Part shown: one piece after another, positions 28,717 to 36,930 of the stretch
Layout: each line of letters starts with the position of its first letter
Numbering within the stretch: position 1 is the first letter of the stretch
Assembly: GCA_963774155.1 (NCBI GenBank)
Contig: CAVZDW010000008.1
Coordinates: 496,001-560,000 of the forward strand
DNA from: DASSUW01 sp963774155
GTDB lineage: Bacteria; Actinomycetota; Thermoleophilia; Solirubrobacterales; Solirubrobacteraceae
Direction of reading: 5' to 3'
DNA: 64,000 nucleotides
Position numbers and translations under genes: made by a program
The notes under the pieces: generated by a model
Told to the model about the DNA's origin: nothing
Seen by the model: only the letters and a program-made list of their open reading frames with translations
Databases searched by the model: none

Positions 28717-30699
28717 ATGCGCGTGACCCTCCCCGACGGCTCGGAGCGCGAGCTCGAAGACGGCGCCACCGGCGCCGACCTGGCGGCCTCGATCGGCCCC
28801 GGGCTCGCGCGTGCCGCGCTGGCCATCCGCGTGGTCGACGGGGACGGACCGGACCGGCATGACGGCAGCGCGTATGACGAGGGCCGGATCCGCGACCTGA
28901 GCGCGCCGCTCAACGACGGCGAGCGCGTGGAGATCGTCACCGCGAACTCCGACGACTGGGACTCGGTGCAGCTCGTCCGGCACGACGCCGCGCATGTCCT
29001 CGCGGCGGCCGTGCTCGACCTCTATCCCGGCACCAAGATCTCCATCGGCCCGCCGATCGGCGAGGGCTTCTACTACGACTTCGAGTTCCCCGAGGGCGTC
29101 ACGGTCAGCGACGCCGACTTCGAGCAGCTCGAGGCCAAGATGCGCGAGCACATCAAGGCCGACGAGCCGTTCGTGCGCGAGGACGTCCCGGTCGCCGTCG
29201 CCCTCGAGCGCTTCGAGAACGAGCACCAGGACTACAAGGTCGAGCTGATCGAGGACCTGATCAAGGATGCGGATCCCGCCCACCCGCTGGAGACCGTGAG
29301 CCTCTACACCAACGGCCCGTTCACCGACCTCTGCCGCGGCCCGCACACGCCGTCGACCAAGCGCGTCAAGGCCTTCAAGCTCCTGTCGGTGGCGGGCGCG
29401 TACTGGCGCGGCGACGCGAGCCGCCAGATGCTCACCCGCATCTACGGCACGGCCTTCCACTCCAAGGAGGACCTCGAGCAGTACCTGCACCAGCTCGAGG
29501 AGGCCCGCGCGCGCGACCACCGGCGCCTCGGTCGCGACCTCAACCTCTTCATGTTCAGCGAGCTGAGCCCGGGGTCGCCGTTCTGGCAGCCGCCCGGCAA
29601 GGCGATGCTCAACCAGCTCCAGAACCTCTGGCGCGAGGAGAACGCCGCCCGCGGCTACCGCGAGGTCCAGACGCCGATCCTCTACGACGTCTCCCTCTGG
29701 AAGCAGTCCGGCCACTGGGACGTCTACCGCGACCACATGTACTTCACGGACGTCGAGGGGCATCCGATGGGCCTCAAGCCCATGAACTGCCCCGCCCACG
29801 TCCAGCTCTACAAGGACGAGCGGCGCTCCTACCGCGACCTGCCCATCCGCTACTCCGAGGCCGGCCTCGTGCACCGCCACGAGCCGAGCGGCACGCTCCA
29901 CGGCCTCCTGCGCGTCCGCCACATCACGCAGGACGACGCCCACATCTTCTGCACCGAGGAGCAGGTGCCGGACGAGGTGCAGCGCTGCCTCGACTTCGGC
30001 TACGCGATCTACGACACGTTCGGCTTCAAGCCGCGCCTCGAGCTCTCGACGCGCCCGGACAAGCGCGTCGGCACCGAGGAGATGTGGGACCGCGCCGAGG
30101 CGCTGCTCGCCAAGGCGCTCGACGACAAGGGCGTCGAGTACGAGCTCAACCCCGGCGACGGCGCCTTCTACGGCCCGAAGATCGACCTCCACATGACCGA
30201 CTCGATCGGCCGCTCCTGGCAGCTCGGCACGGTCCAGCTCGACTACTACATGCCCGAGCAGTTCGAGCTCACCTACACGGGCGCGGACAACTCCGAGCAC
30301 CGCCCGGTGATGATCCATCGTGCCCTGATGGGAAGCTTCGAGCGCTTCATGGGCATCCTCATCGAGCACTACGCGGGAGAGTTCCCGCTCTGGCTGGCGC
30401 CGGTCCAGGCCGCCGTGCTCCCGCTCGCCGATCGCCACGTCGACTACGCGCGCGAGGTGCAGGCGGCGCTCACCGAAGCCGGCCTGCGCGCCGACCTGGA
30501 CGACCGCACGGAGTCGGTCGGCCGCAAGATCCGCGAGGCGGAGCTGCGCAAGGTGCCGTACATGCTCGTGGTCGGCGACCGCGAGGCCGAGCAGCGCGCC
30601 GTCGCGCTGCGCCGCCATCGCGAGGGCGACCTGGGCACCGTGCCGCTCGACGAGGCGGTCGCGCGGCTGACCACCGAAGTCGAATCGCGCGAGGGCTGA
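28717..30699 (+). CDS. thrS: Threonyl-tRNA synthetase
   Basis: A complete 660-residue class II synthetase: TGS domain (1-75), second additional/editing domain ('HDAAHVLAAAVLDLYPG', 'IGPPIGEGFYYDFEF', 'LCRGPHTPSTKRVKAFKLLSVAGAYWRGD') and catalytic core. The zinc ligand Cys is in 'MNCPAH', motif 2 is 'GLVHRHEPSGTLHGLLRVRHI', the region 'YGPKID' is present, and motif 3 is 'HRALMGSFERFMGILIEH'. An anticodon-binding domain ends the protein. No T-box leader fits in the 37 bp upstream of the start; a TAGCAT box lies 10 nt before the ATG. It heads the thrS-(hydrolase)-infC transcription unit. Confidence 0.97.
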   Translation: MRVTLPDGSERELEDGATGADLAASIGPGLARAALAIRVVDGDGPDRHDGSAYDEGRIRDLSAPLNDGERVEIVTANSDDWDSVQLVRHDAAHVLAAAVLDLYPGTKISIGPPIGEGFYYDFEFPEGVTVSDADFEQLEAKMREHIKADEPFVREDVPVAVALERFENEHQDYKVELIEDLIKDADPAHPLETVSLYTNGPFTDLCRGPHTPSTKRVKAFKLLSVAGAYWRGDASRQMLTRIYGTAFHSKEDLEQYLHQLEEARARDHRRLGRDLNLFMFSELSPGSPFWQPPGKAMLNQLQNLWREENAARGYREVQTPILYDVSLWKQSGHWDVYRDHMYFTDVEGHPMGLKPMNCPAHVQLYKDERRSYRDLPIRYSEAGLVHRHEPSGTLHGLLRVRHITQDDAHIFCTEEQVPDEVQRCLDFGYAIYDTFGFKPRLELSTRPDKRVGTEEMWDRAEALLAKALDDKGVEYELNPGDGAFYGPKIDLHMTDSIGRSWQLGTVQLDYYMPEQFELTYTGADNSEHRPVMIHRALMGSFERFMGILIEHYAGEFPLWLAPVQAAVLPLADRHVDYAREVQAALTEAGLRADLDDRTESVGRKIREAELRKVPYMLVVGDREAEQRAVALRRHREGDLGTVPLDEAVARLTTEVESREG

Positions 30700-30701
30700 C
30701 C

Positions 30702-32186
30702 TTGCAGCGCCGCGACAGCGCTCGGCTGGTCGCGGCACTCGGCACGGCGCTCTCCTTCCGCCCGACGCTGGTCCGGCGCACCAAGCGCGACCAGTTCATC
30801 GCCTCGAGCACGGCGGCCGTGTTCGGCGCCGTCGCCGGCACGGGAACGGAGGCGCTGGTGGCCGCGCTCGCGGGCCGCATGGGCGATCGGGAGGGAGTCG
30901 CCCGCGGCATCGTCATCGGCGCCGGGGCGGTGGCCATCGTGGGCCAGCTGCCGGCCCACAAGAACTCCGGCGTCGCCTTCGCCGGCTCGTTCGCGCGTGT
31001 GTGCGGGATCTCGGCCATCGTCGGCAGCGTCGCGCCGGCCCAGAAGGAGGGCGACCCGCTGCACGACCCGCGCAAGGTCGCGATGGCGACGGCGGCGGGC
31101 ATCGGGGCGTACGCGGGCTGGAAGCAGCTGATGAAGCGCTCGCGGCCGAAGCGCACGCGGATGACCGAGTGGCCCGACGCGGAGTACCTGCCGACCGTCT
31201 CCTGGGGTCCGAGCTCGGTGATCCCGCAGGAGACGCTCGACTTCGAGGCCAGCCGCTTCCTGGCCGGCACGGAGAAGGGCCTGCCGGTGGATCCGATCCG
31301 CGTCTTCGTGGGCGTCCACTCGGCGCCGACCGTGGAGGCGCGTGCGGCGCTCGCGGTGCGCGAGCTGGCGCGGCTCGGCGCCTTCGAGCGCAAGCGCATC
31401 GTGGTCATCTCCGCGACGCTGCGCGGTTATGTCAACCCGGTGATCCCGGACGCGATCGAGCACTTCTCGCAGGGCGACTGCGCGTGCGTGGTCATCCAGT
31501 ACTACGACAAGCGCACGATGCTGATGCCGGCCAAGGTGCCGATCGCCGCGCGCACGCACCGCGAGCTGCTCCGCCAGCTCGTCCGTCACCGTGGCGACGC
31601 AGAGGTCTTCGTCTACGGCGAGAGCCTCGGCGCGTGGGCGAGCCAGAACGTGTTCCGGGAGGGCGGGACGGCGGCGCTCGACGCGCTCGGCGTCACGCGC
31701 GCGCTGTGGATCGGCACGCCGTACTTCTCGCTCCTGCGGCGCGACTTCGAGCGCGGCAAGCTCCCGACCGACGAGCGCGTGGCCACCATCCGCGCGACCG
31801 ACCTGGTGGACTCCGAGCCGGAGGATGCGCACAAGCTCCGCTTCGTGTTCCTGCACCGCATGACCGACCCGGTGGTGCTCTTCCCGGGCCTCGAGCTGTT
31901 CTGGCGCCGGCCCGACTGGATGCCCTCGAGCGAGTGGCGGCCGGGCATCACGTTCGTGCAGACGGTCATCGACCTGATCAACGCCACGAACTGGACTTCG
32001 GCTCTGCCGCAGGCGCTCGCTCACGACTACCGGCTCGAGGGCCCGCTGGGCGTTCGGCTGGCCTACGGCCACCACGACGTCCCCCGCGAGGAGGCGGCGC
32101 GCATCGCCGACGAGCTGATCGCGCAAGAAGTTGCCAATGGGGCCTACCTGCGCGAGGCCAGACGCCGCTATACTGCGCCACGTTGA
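30702..32186 (+). CDS. Membrane-associated alpha/beta hydrolase (Abhydrolase_9 type)
   Basis: A 494-residue protein. The N-terminal ~130 residues hold several hydrophobic segments ('FIASSTAAVFGAVAGTGTEALVAALAG', 'IVIGAGAVAIVGQLPAH', 'GVAFAGSFARVCGISAIVGSV'). The C-terminal ~350 residues form a serine hydrolase with nucleophile S308 in 'VYGESLGAWAS' and a late His in 'AYGHHDVP'. This membrane-plus-hydrolase layout matches the actinobacterial Abhydrolase_9 family, whose substrate is unknown. The start is TTG, two bases after the thrS stop. The gene sits between thrS and infC, and its last codons overlap the TATACT promoter box of infC. Confidence 0.88.
   Translation: MQRRDSARLVAALGTALSFRPTLVRRTKRDQFIASSTAAVFGAVAGTGTEALVAALAGRMGDREGVARGIVIGAGAVAIVGQLPAHKNSGVAFAGSFARVCGISAIVGSVAPAQKEGDPLHDPRKVAMATAAGIGAYAGWKQLMKRSRPKRTRMTEWPDAEYLPTVSWGPSSVIPQETLDFEASRFLAGTEKGLPVDPIRVFVGVHSAPTVEARAALAVRELARLGAFERKRIVVISATLRGYVNPVIPDAIEHFSQGDCACVVIQYYDKRTMLMPAKVPIAARTHRELLRQLVRHRGDAEVFVYGESLGAWASQNVFREGGTAALDALGVTRALWIGTPYFSLLRRDFERGKLPTDERVATIRATDLVDSEPEDAHKLRFVFLHRMTDPVVLFPGLELFWRRPDWMPSSEWRPGITFVQTVIDLINATNWTSALPQALAHDYRLEGPLGVRLAYGHHDVPREEAARIADELIAQEVANGAYLREARRRYTAPR
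32169..32174 (+). promoter_or_regulatory. TATACT -10 box of infC
   Basis: GCTATACTGCGCC here is identical to the sequence before rpmI at 43481-43493. It would start infC transcription near 32181, leaving a leader of about 60 nt. No good -35 box is visible. The box lies in the 3' end of the preceding hydrolase gene. Confidence 0.55.
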
Positions 32187-32240
32187 TTAAGCGTTCGAAC
32201 TCAGCGCCGCGCCCTTCTTGACGCGACGCCACGAAGCCTA

Positions 32241-32810
32241 GTGCCGGTCCCGAGACGTTTCGACCGGCAGCCGCCTGAGCGCGACCCCACACGGATCAAC
32301 GAACGCATCCGCGTTCCTGAGGTCCGCCTGATCGATGAGAACGGCCAGCAGGTGGGGATCATGCGCACCCAAGAGGCCCTGCGCCAAGCGCAGGAGCGAG
32401 ACCTCGACCTCGTCGAGGTGGCGCCCGACGCCAAGCCTCCGGTCTGCCGCATCCTGGACTACTCGAAGTACAAGTACGAGCAGAACCAGAAGCAGAAGGC
32501 CGCTCGCAAGCACCAGCAGCAGATCAACGTCCGGGAGATCAAGTTCCGGCCGAAGATCGCCCAGCACGACTACGACACCAAGAAGGGCCATGTCGAGCGC
32601 TTCCTCAAGGGGCGCGACAAGGTCAAGGTGACGATCATGTTCCGCGGCCGCGAGATGGCCCACCCGGAGCGAGGCGAGATGATTCTCAACCGCCTCGCCG
32701 AAGATCTCGGCGACCTCGCCGTGATCGAGCAGCGGCCCCAGCAGGACGGCCGCAACATGACGATGATGCTGGCGCCGCAGAAGGCCGTAACGCCCGAAAA
32801 GCCGGCCTAG
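32241..32810 (+). CDS. infC: Translation initiation factor IF-3
   Basis: A 189-residue IF-3 with both domains: N-terminal 'RINERIRVPEVRLIDENGQQVGIM' and C-terminal 'KFRPKIAQHDYDTKKGHVERFLKGRDKVKVTIMFRGREM'. It binds the 30S subunit and polices start-codon choice. The start is GTG 32241; no Shine-Dalgarno is obvious. IF-3 genes often use rare start codons for autoregulation; GTG is a mild case. In most bacteria rpmI and rplT follow at once. Here a palindromic element and about 10.7 kb of unrelated genes intervene. Confidence 0.97.
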   Translation: MPVPRRFDRQPPERDPTRINERIRVPEVRLIDENGQQVGIMRTQEALRQAQERDLDLVEVAPDAKPPVCRILDYSKYKYEQNQKQKAARKHQQQINVREIKFRPKIAQHDYDTKKGHVERFLKGRDKVKVTIMFRGREMAHPERGEMILNRLAEDLGDLAVIEQRPQQDGRNMTMMLAPQKAVTPEKPA

Positions 32811-32815
32811 CCGGC

Positions 32816-32976
32816 GGCTCGAACCCCGCTTGTAGGGAGGGTCGTCACGCGTTGGGGTTGTTCACGGTCGCATAGCGACCGTTAGCAACCCCACGCGGCG
32901 CTGTGGGGTTGCTCATACACGCTATGCGTGACTTAGCAACCCCACGCGCCACCCCTCAATGCCGCAGTTCGGACCC
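32816..32976. repeat. Palindromic intergenic element 2 (terminal inverted repeats, two tandem hairpins)
   Basis: The left end (32816-32844) contains CTCGAACCCCGCTTGTAGGG. The right end contains CCCTCAATGCCGCAGTTCG, as in element 1; in reverse it pairs imperfectly with the left end. Inside are two tandem hairpins: GGGGTTG/CAACCCC (32854-32860, 32886-32892) enclosing ACGGTCGC/GCGACCGT, and GTGGGGTTGCT/AGCAACCCCAC (32903-32913, 32935-32945) enclosing CACGC/GCGTG. It begins 5 bp after the infC stop and ends exactly at the stop codon of the convergent lipoprotein gene. It may also end infC transcription. Confidence 0.75.
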
Positions 32977-33477
32977 TCAGTCGCAGGCGCGGCCGAACGT
33001 GAGGTGCAGGCGTCCGCGCTCGGACCCGTACTCCCAGTCGAGCGGGACGCGGCAGAGCGGGCGGCGGACCTCCAGGCCGCCCGGGAAGAAGACGACGTCG
33101 TAGTAGCCGAAGCAGGCGCTCATGGTCGTGGTCTGCGTGGCCTCCGCCCCCGGGTTGTAGGCGAGGGCGAGAAGTCCGCGGGCCTCCGGCGGCACCTCGA
33201 GGCGCAGCGTGCCGCCCGCCGGCACGGCGATGCCGGTCTTGAAGAACGCCACACCCTCGCGCGGGATCCAGTACTCGCGCCACGGCAGGCGCGGGACGCG
33301 CCGTAGGCCGATCAGCCACGCGTCGCCGACCCGGACGTCCGCCCGTTCGGGCTCGGCCGTGATCCGCTCGAGGCCCTCGCGGCAGCCCACCGGCTGCTGC
33401 ACGACCTGCTCGCGCGAGCCGCAGGCCGCCATCACGGCGGCGAGGCTGAGAATCTGTGCGGCGTGTCGCCACTGCAT
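32977..33477 (-). CDS. Putative lipoprotein of unknown function
   Basis: A 166-residue protein with a short hydrophobic N-terminus and lipobox 'VMAAC' (C19). The mature part is beta-rich with several aromatic motifs ('YWIPREGVAFFKTG', 'ACFGYYDVVFFPGG') and five or six cysteines that could pair outside the membrane. I do not recognise a family. ATG 33477 is chosen because it places the lipobox correctly; its start overlaps that of the divergent epoxide hydrolase by 15 bp. The stop codon abuts palindromic element 2. Confidence 0.65.
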   Translation of the reverse strand: MQWRHAAQILSLAAVMAACGSREQVVQQPVGCREGLERITAEPERADVRVGDAWLIGLRRVPRLPWREYWIPREGVAFFKTGIAVPAGGTLRLEVPPEARGLLALAYNPGAEATQTTTMSACFGYYDVVFFPGGLEVRRPLCRVPLDWEYGSERGRLHLTFGRACD

Positions 33478-34551
33478 GTCGAGCCGTTCGTGGTCGAGAT
33501 CCCGGACGCGACATTGTCGGACCTGCGGGAGCGGATCCGCAACACGCGCTGGCCGGAGCCCTCGCGGGAGCCCGGCTGGGAGCAGGGCACCGAGCTCGAG
33601 TACCTGCGCGGGCTGCTCGCCGACTGGGCCGAGTTCGACTGGCGCGCCCAGGAGCGGCGGCTCAACGAGCACGACCACTTCCGCGCCGAGGTCGACGGCG
33701 TCCAGATCCACTTCGTGCACGTCCGGCGCGGCGGCATCCCGCTGATCCTCACCCACGGCTGGCCGAGCACGTTCGTCGAGCACCTCCAGCTCGTGCCGCA
33801 TCTCGAGGGCTTCGACCTGGTGATCCCGTCACTGCCCGGCTACGGGTTCTCGCAACGACCACGGCGGATCACGACGCGCGACACGGCACGGCTCTGGCAC
33901 CGCCTGATGCAGGGCCTCGGCTACGAGCGCTACGGCGCCCAGGGCGGTGACTTCGGCGCCAGCGTGACGACGTACATGGCGCTGGACGAGCCCGAGCCGC
34001 TGCTCGGCATCCACCTGCACATGATCGACGACACGCCGTACGCCGCGACGCCGCTCAGCCGCGCCGAGCACGAGTACCGCGAGGCGGTCGCCGCCTGGGA
34101 CGCGGTCGAGCGCGGCTACAGCTCGATCCAGTCGACCAAGCCGCAGACCGTGGCCTACGGGCTCAACGACTCGCCCGCCGGCCTCGCCGCGTGGATCGTC
34201 GAGAAGTGGCGATCGTGGAGCCACGAACTCGCGGCGATCGACCGCGACGTCCTGCTGACCAACCTGACGCTCTTCTGGGCCACCGAGACGATCGGCACCT
34301 CGATGCGCGACTACTACGACGAACGCTGGCACGGGACCGGCATCGGCCCGGACGACCGCGTCGGCGTCCCCACGGCGATCGCCGTGTTCGCCAACGAGCT
34401 CGTCTCCGAGGGCACACCGCCGCGGGAGTGGGCCGAGCGGCTCTACGACGTGCGGCGCTGGACGCCGATGCCGCGCGGCGGCCACTTCGCGCCCGCCGAG
34501 GCGCCGGATCTGCTGGCGCGGGACATCACGGAGTTCTTCAGCGGGCTCTAG
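33463..34551 (+). CDS. Epoxide hydrolase (EHN-domain alpha/beta hydrolase)
   Basis: A 362-residue enzyme. An N-terminal EHN domain ('FVVEIPDATLSDLRERIRNTRWPE') precedes the alpha/beta-hydrolase core with oxyanion motif 'HGWPS' (99-103), nucleophile D163 in 'GGDFGAS', and catalytic His in 'PRGGHFAPAE'. It would hydrolyse an epoxide to a diol, as microsomal-type bacterial epoxide hydrolases do. The start is GTG 33463, overlapping the divergent lipoprotein start. Its stop shares CTAG with the stop of the IPP isomerase gene coming from the other side. A link to the ebo cluster is possible but unproven. Confidence 0.92.
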   Translation: MSPLHVEPFVVEIPDATLSDLRERIRNTRWPEPSREPGWEQGTELEYLRGLLADWAEFDWRAQERRLNEHDHFRAEVDGVQIHFVHVRRGGIPLILTHGWPSTFVEHLQLVPHLEGFDLVIPSLPGYGFSQRPRRITTRDTARLWHRLMQGLGYERYGAQGGDFGASVTTYMALDEPEPLLGIHLHMIDDTPYAATPLSRAEHEYREAVAAWDAVERGYSSIQSTKPQTVAYGLNDSPAGLAAWIVEKWRSWSHELAAIDRDVLLTNLTLFWATETIGTSMRDYYDERWHGTGIGPDDRVGVPTAIAVFANELVSEGTPPREWAERLYDVRRWTPMPRGGHFAPAEAPDLLARDITEFFSGL

Positions 34552-35546
34552 CCCCGCAGGTGCGCGGGCGAGAGCTCGCCGGAGGAGCCGGCGCCGACCG
34601 CCCAGACGGCGACGCGCAGCTGGCGGATCAGCGTGGCGGCCACGGCCGAGGTCTCGTCCGCCTGCGCGCCGAGCAGGAACGGCCGCGCCAGCCCCACGGC
34701 CGAGGCGCCCAGCGCGAGGGCCTTCGCCGCGTCGACGCCGTCGCGCAGGCCGCCGCTGGCGAAGACCGGCAGGTCGGGGGCCGCGGCCAGCGCCTCGACC
34801 AGCGCGTCGGCCGTCGGCACGCCCCAGTCGGCGAAGGCGGCCGCCACGTCCGCCGCCGCGTCGTCGCGCCGGCCCTCGACCAGCGCCCAGTTCGTCCCGC
34901 CGGAACCCGCGACGTCGATCGCCGCCACCCCGGCATCGCGCAGCAGCGCCACGTCGGCGGCGTCCATCCCGAAGCCGACCTCCTTCGCCACCACGGGCAG
35001 CGGCGCCAGCCGCTCGACCACGGCGGCGATGCCCGCCGCCACGCCGGCGAACTCCGGCTCGCCCTCGGGCTGCACCGCCTCCTGGATCGGGTTGAGGTGC
35101 ACGGTCAGCCCGTCGGCCTCCAGCAGCTCGACCAGCCGCTCGGCGCGCTCGGGCGCGTCCGGTCGCCGCACCTGGGCGGCGCCGAGGTTCCCGAGCAGGA
35201 GCGGCGGCCGGTCGGCGCTGCGGTAGGTGGGCAGCGCCGACGGGTCGTCGAGCAGCGCGCGGCCCGAGCCGAGCACGAGCGCGAGGCCGTGCTCGCACGC
35301 CGCCCGCGCCAGCCGCTCGTTGACGGCCTGTGCCTCGGGCGTCCCGCCGGTCATCGCGGAGATGACGATCGGGGCCGAGAGCGAGACGCCGAGCAGCGAG
35401 GTCTCGAGCGACACGCGCGCAAGGTCGCGCTCGGGCAGCGCCCGGTGGCGCAGCCGGTAGCGCTCGAGTCCCGTCCCGCCCACGTGCGCGACGTCCGCCC
35501 CCGCGGCGATCCGCAGGTGGTCGGCCTTGCGGCCGACCACGGTCAT
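34548..35546 (-). CDS. fni: Type 2 isopentenyl-diphosphate delta-isomerase (FMN-dependent)
   Basis: A 332-residue FMN enzyme: 'RKADHLRIAAG', 'LSAPIVISAMTGGTPEAQAVNERLA', 'LTVHLNPIQEAVQPEG', 'PVVAKEVGFGMD', 'IDVAGSGGTNWALVE' and 'FASGGLRDGVDAAKALALGA' cover the flavin and substrate motifs in the expected order. It interconverts IPP and DMAPP, supplying allylic primers for prenyl transfer. The ATG overlaps the eboF stop (ATGA), so it is the last gene of the ebo transcription unit. That is a suggestive partner for the UbiA-type EboC. Confidence 0.94.
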   Translation of the reverse strand: MTVVGRKADHLRIAAGADVAHVGGTGLERYRLRHRALPERDLARVSLETSLLGVSLSAPIVISAMTGGTPEAQAVNERLARAACEHGLALVLGSGRALLDDPSALPTYRSADRPPLLLGNLGAAQVRRPDAPERAERLVELLEADGLTVHLNPIQEAVQPEGEPEFAGVAAGIAAVVERLAPLPVVAKEVGFGMDAADVALLRDAGVAAIDVAGSGGTNWALVEGRRDDAAADVAAAFADWGVPTADALVEALAAAPDLPVFASGGLRDGVDAAKALALGASAVGLARPFLLGAQADETSAVAATLIRQLRVAVWAVGAGSSGELSPAHLRG

Positions 35547-36925
35547 CGCGCCGCCGCCTCCCGGACGGGGACGTCCAGGTGCCGGAGGATCAGGTCGTGC
35601 ACGTCGGTGGCCGCGATGTCGCCTTCGGGCAGCAGGTCGGTCTGGCGGGTCATCAGCAACGGCCCCTTCGAGGCATCGTCGGGGATCCGGCCGTGCGAGC
35701 CGCGGACCAGCGTGGCGTCGAGCGGGATCACGTCCATCAGCGTCCGGAAGCCCAGCTTCTTCTTCACCAGCCGCGAGCCGAGCGCCAGCGGCGGCACCTT
35801 GATCGCCGGGTCGAGGAAGAGCTCGACGGGGTCGTAGCCGGGCTTGCGGTGGATGTCGACCGTGCGCGCGTAGTCCGGCGCCTTGTCGTCGTCGCGCCAG
35901 TAGTAGTACGTGAACCACGAGTCCGGCTCGGCGATCAGCACCAGCTCGCCCGAGCGCTCGTGGTCGAGCCCGTACTCGCGCTTGCCCGCCTCGTCGAGCA
36001 CCTCGCCGACGCCCGGCACGGCCTCGAGCAGCGCCTTGACCTCCGGCACCCGGGCGGGATCGCGCACGTACACGTGCGAGAGCTGGTGGTCGGCCATGGC
36101 GAACGCCTCGCTCCCGCCGATGTCGATCACCTCGCGCCCGAGCTCCATCCGGTACGCGATCAGCCCGGCGTCGCGCAGCACGCGGTTCGGGTGCACCGGC
36201 CGCGAGACCGGCACGATCCCGTACTCGGAGAGCACGATCACGCGGACCCCGCGCTCCTCGTAGAAGTCGATCAGGTCGCCGGCCACGCCGTCGATCTCGC
36301 CCAGCTCGCCCTCGACGCCGACGGGGCCCTTCTTCTGCAGCCCGTAGTCGAGGTGGGGGAGGTAGACGAGCGAGAGCGTGGGCGTGAAGCGCGTCTCGAC
36401 CAGCTTGGCCGCCTCGGCCAGCCACTTCGTCGAGTCGATCGAGGCCGCCGGGCCCCAGAACTTGAAGAGCGGGAACTGGCCGAGCTCGGCCTGCAGGAAG
36501 TCGCGCAGGTCGCCGGGCTTCGTGTAGCAGTCGGGGATCTTGCGGCCGTCGGCCGGGTACATCGGCCGCGGCGTCACCGTGACGTCGGCCGACGAGTACA
36601 TGGCGAACCACCACGAGAGGTTCGCGCACGTTATGCCGGGCGCCGCCTCCCACACCTTCGGCGCCTGCACGAGCCGGTTCGACTGCTGCCACAGCCGCAC
36701 CTCCATGGTGTCCCGGAACAGCCAGCCGTTGCCGACGGCGCCGTGCCCGCTGGGCGGGAGCCCGGTCAGGTACGTGCTCTGCACGGTGGCCGTGACGGCG
36801 GGCGTGACGCCGCCGAGCGGCACCATGGCGCCGCCGTCGGCGAAGGACTTCAGGCGTGGCGTGGCCGGCCCGACGAGGTCGGGCGTGAGCGCCACGGTGC
36901 ACAGGACGACGGTTCTCGACGGCAT
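35543..36925 (-). CDS. eboF: EboF-like alkaline-phosphatase-superfamily protein
   Basis: A 460-residue protein of the nucleotide pyrophosphatase/phosphodiesterase branch. It has 'TPAVTATVQSTYLTGLPPSGHGAVGN' (nucleophile-Thr region), 'VYLPHLDYGLQKKGP' and 'VIVLSEYGIVPVSRPVHPNR' (metal-site regions, with SEYG where many relatives have SDHG). EboF members are defined by context within ebo clusters; their substrate is unknown. The start is ATG 36925, 5 nt after the eboC stop; the upstream frame extension lies in eboC. The product would remove or transfer a phosphate or phosphodiester group. Confidence 0.85.
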   Translation of the reverse strand: MPSRTVVLCTVALTPDLVGPATPRLKSFADGGAMVPLGGVTPAVTATVQSTYLTGLPPSGHGAVGNGWLFRDTMEVRLWQQSNRLVQAPKVWEAAPGITCANLSWWFAMYSSADVTVTPRPMYPADGRKIPDCYTKPGDLRDFLQAELGQFPLFKFWGPAASIDSTKWLAEAAKLVETRFTPTLSLVYLPHLDYGLQKKGPVGVEGELGEIDGVAGDLIDFYEERGVRVIVLSEYGIVPVSRPVHPNRVLRDAGLIAYRMELGREVIDIGGSEAFAMADHQLSHVYVRDPARVPEVKALLEAVPGVGEVLDEAGKREYGLDHERSGELVLIAEPDSWFTYYYWRDDDKAPDYARTVDIHRKPGYDPVELFLDPAIKVPPLALGSRLVKKKLGFRTLMDVIPLDATLVRGSHGRIPDDASKGPLLMTRQTDLLPEGDIAATDVHDLILRHLDVPVREAAAR

Positions 36926-36930
36926 GGAAA

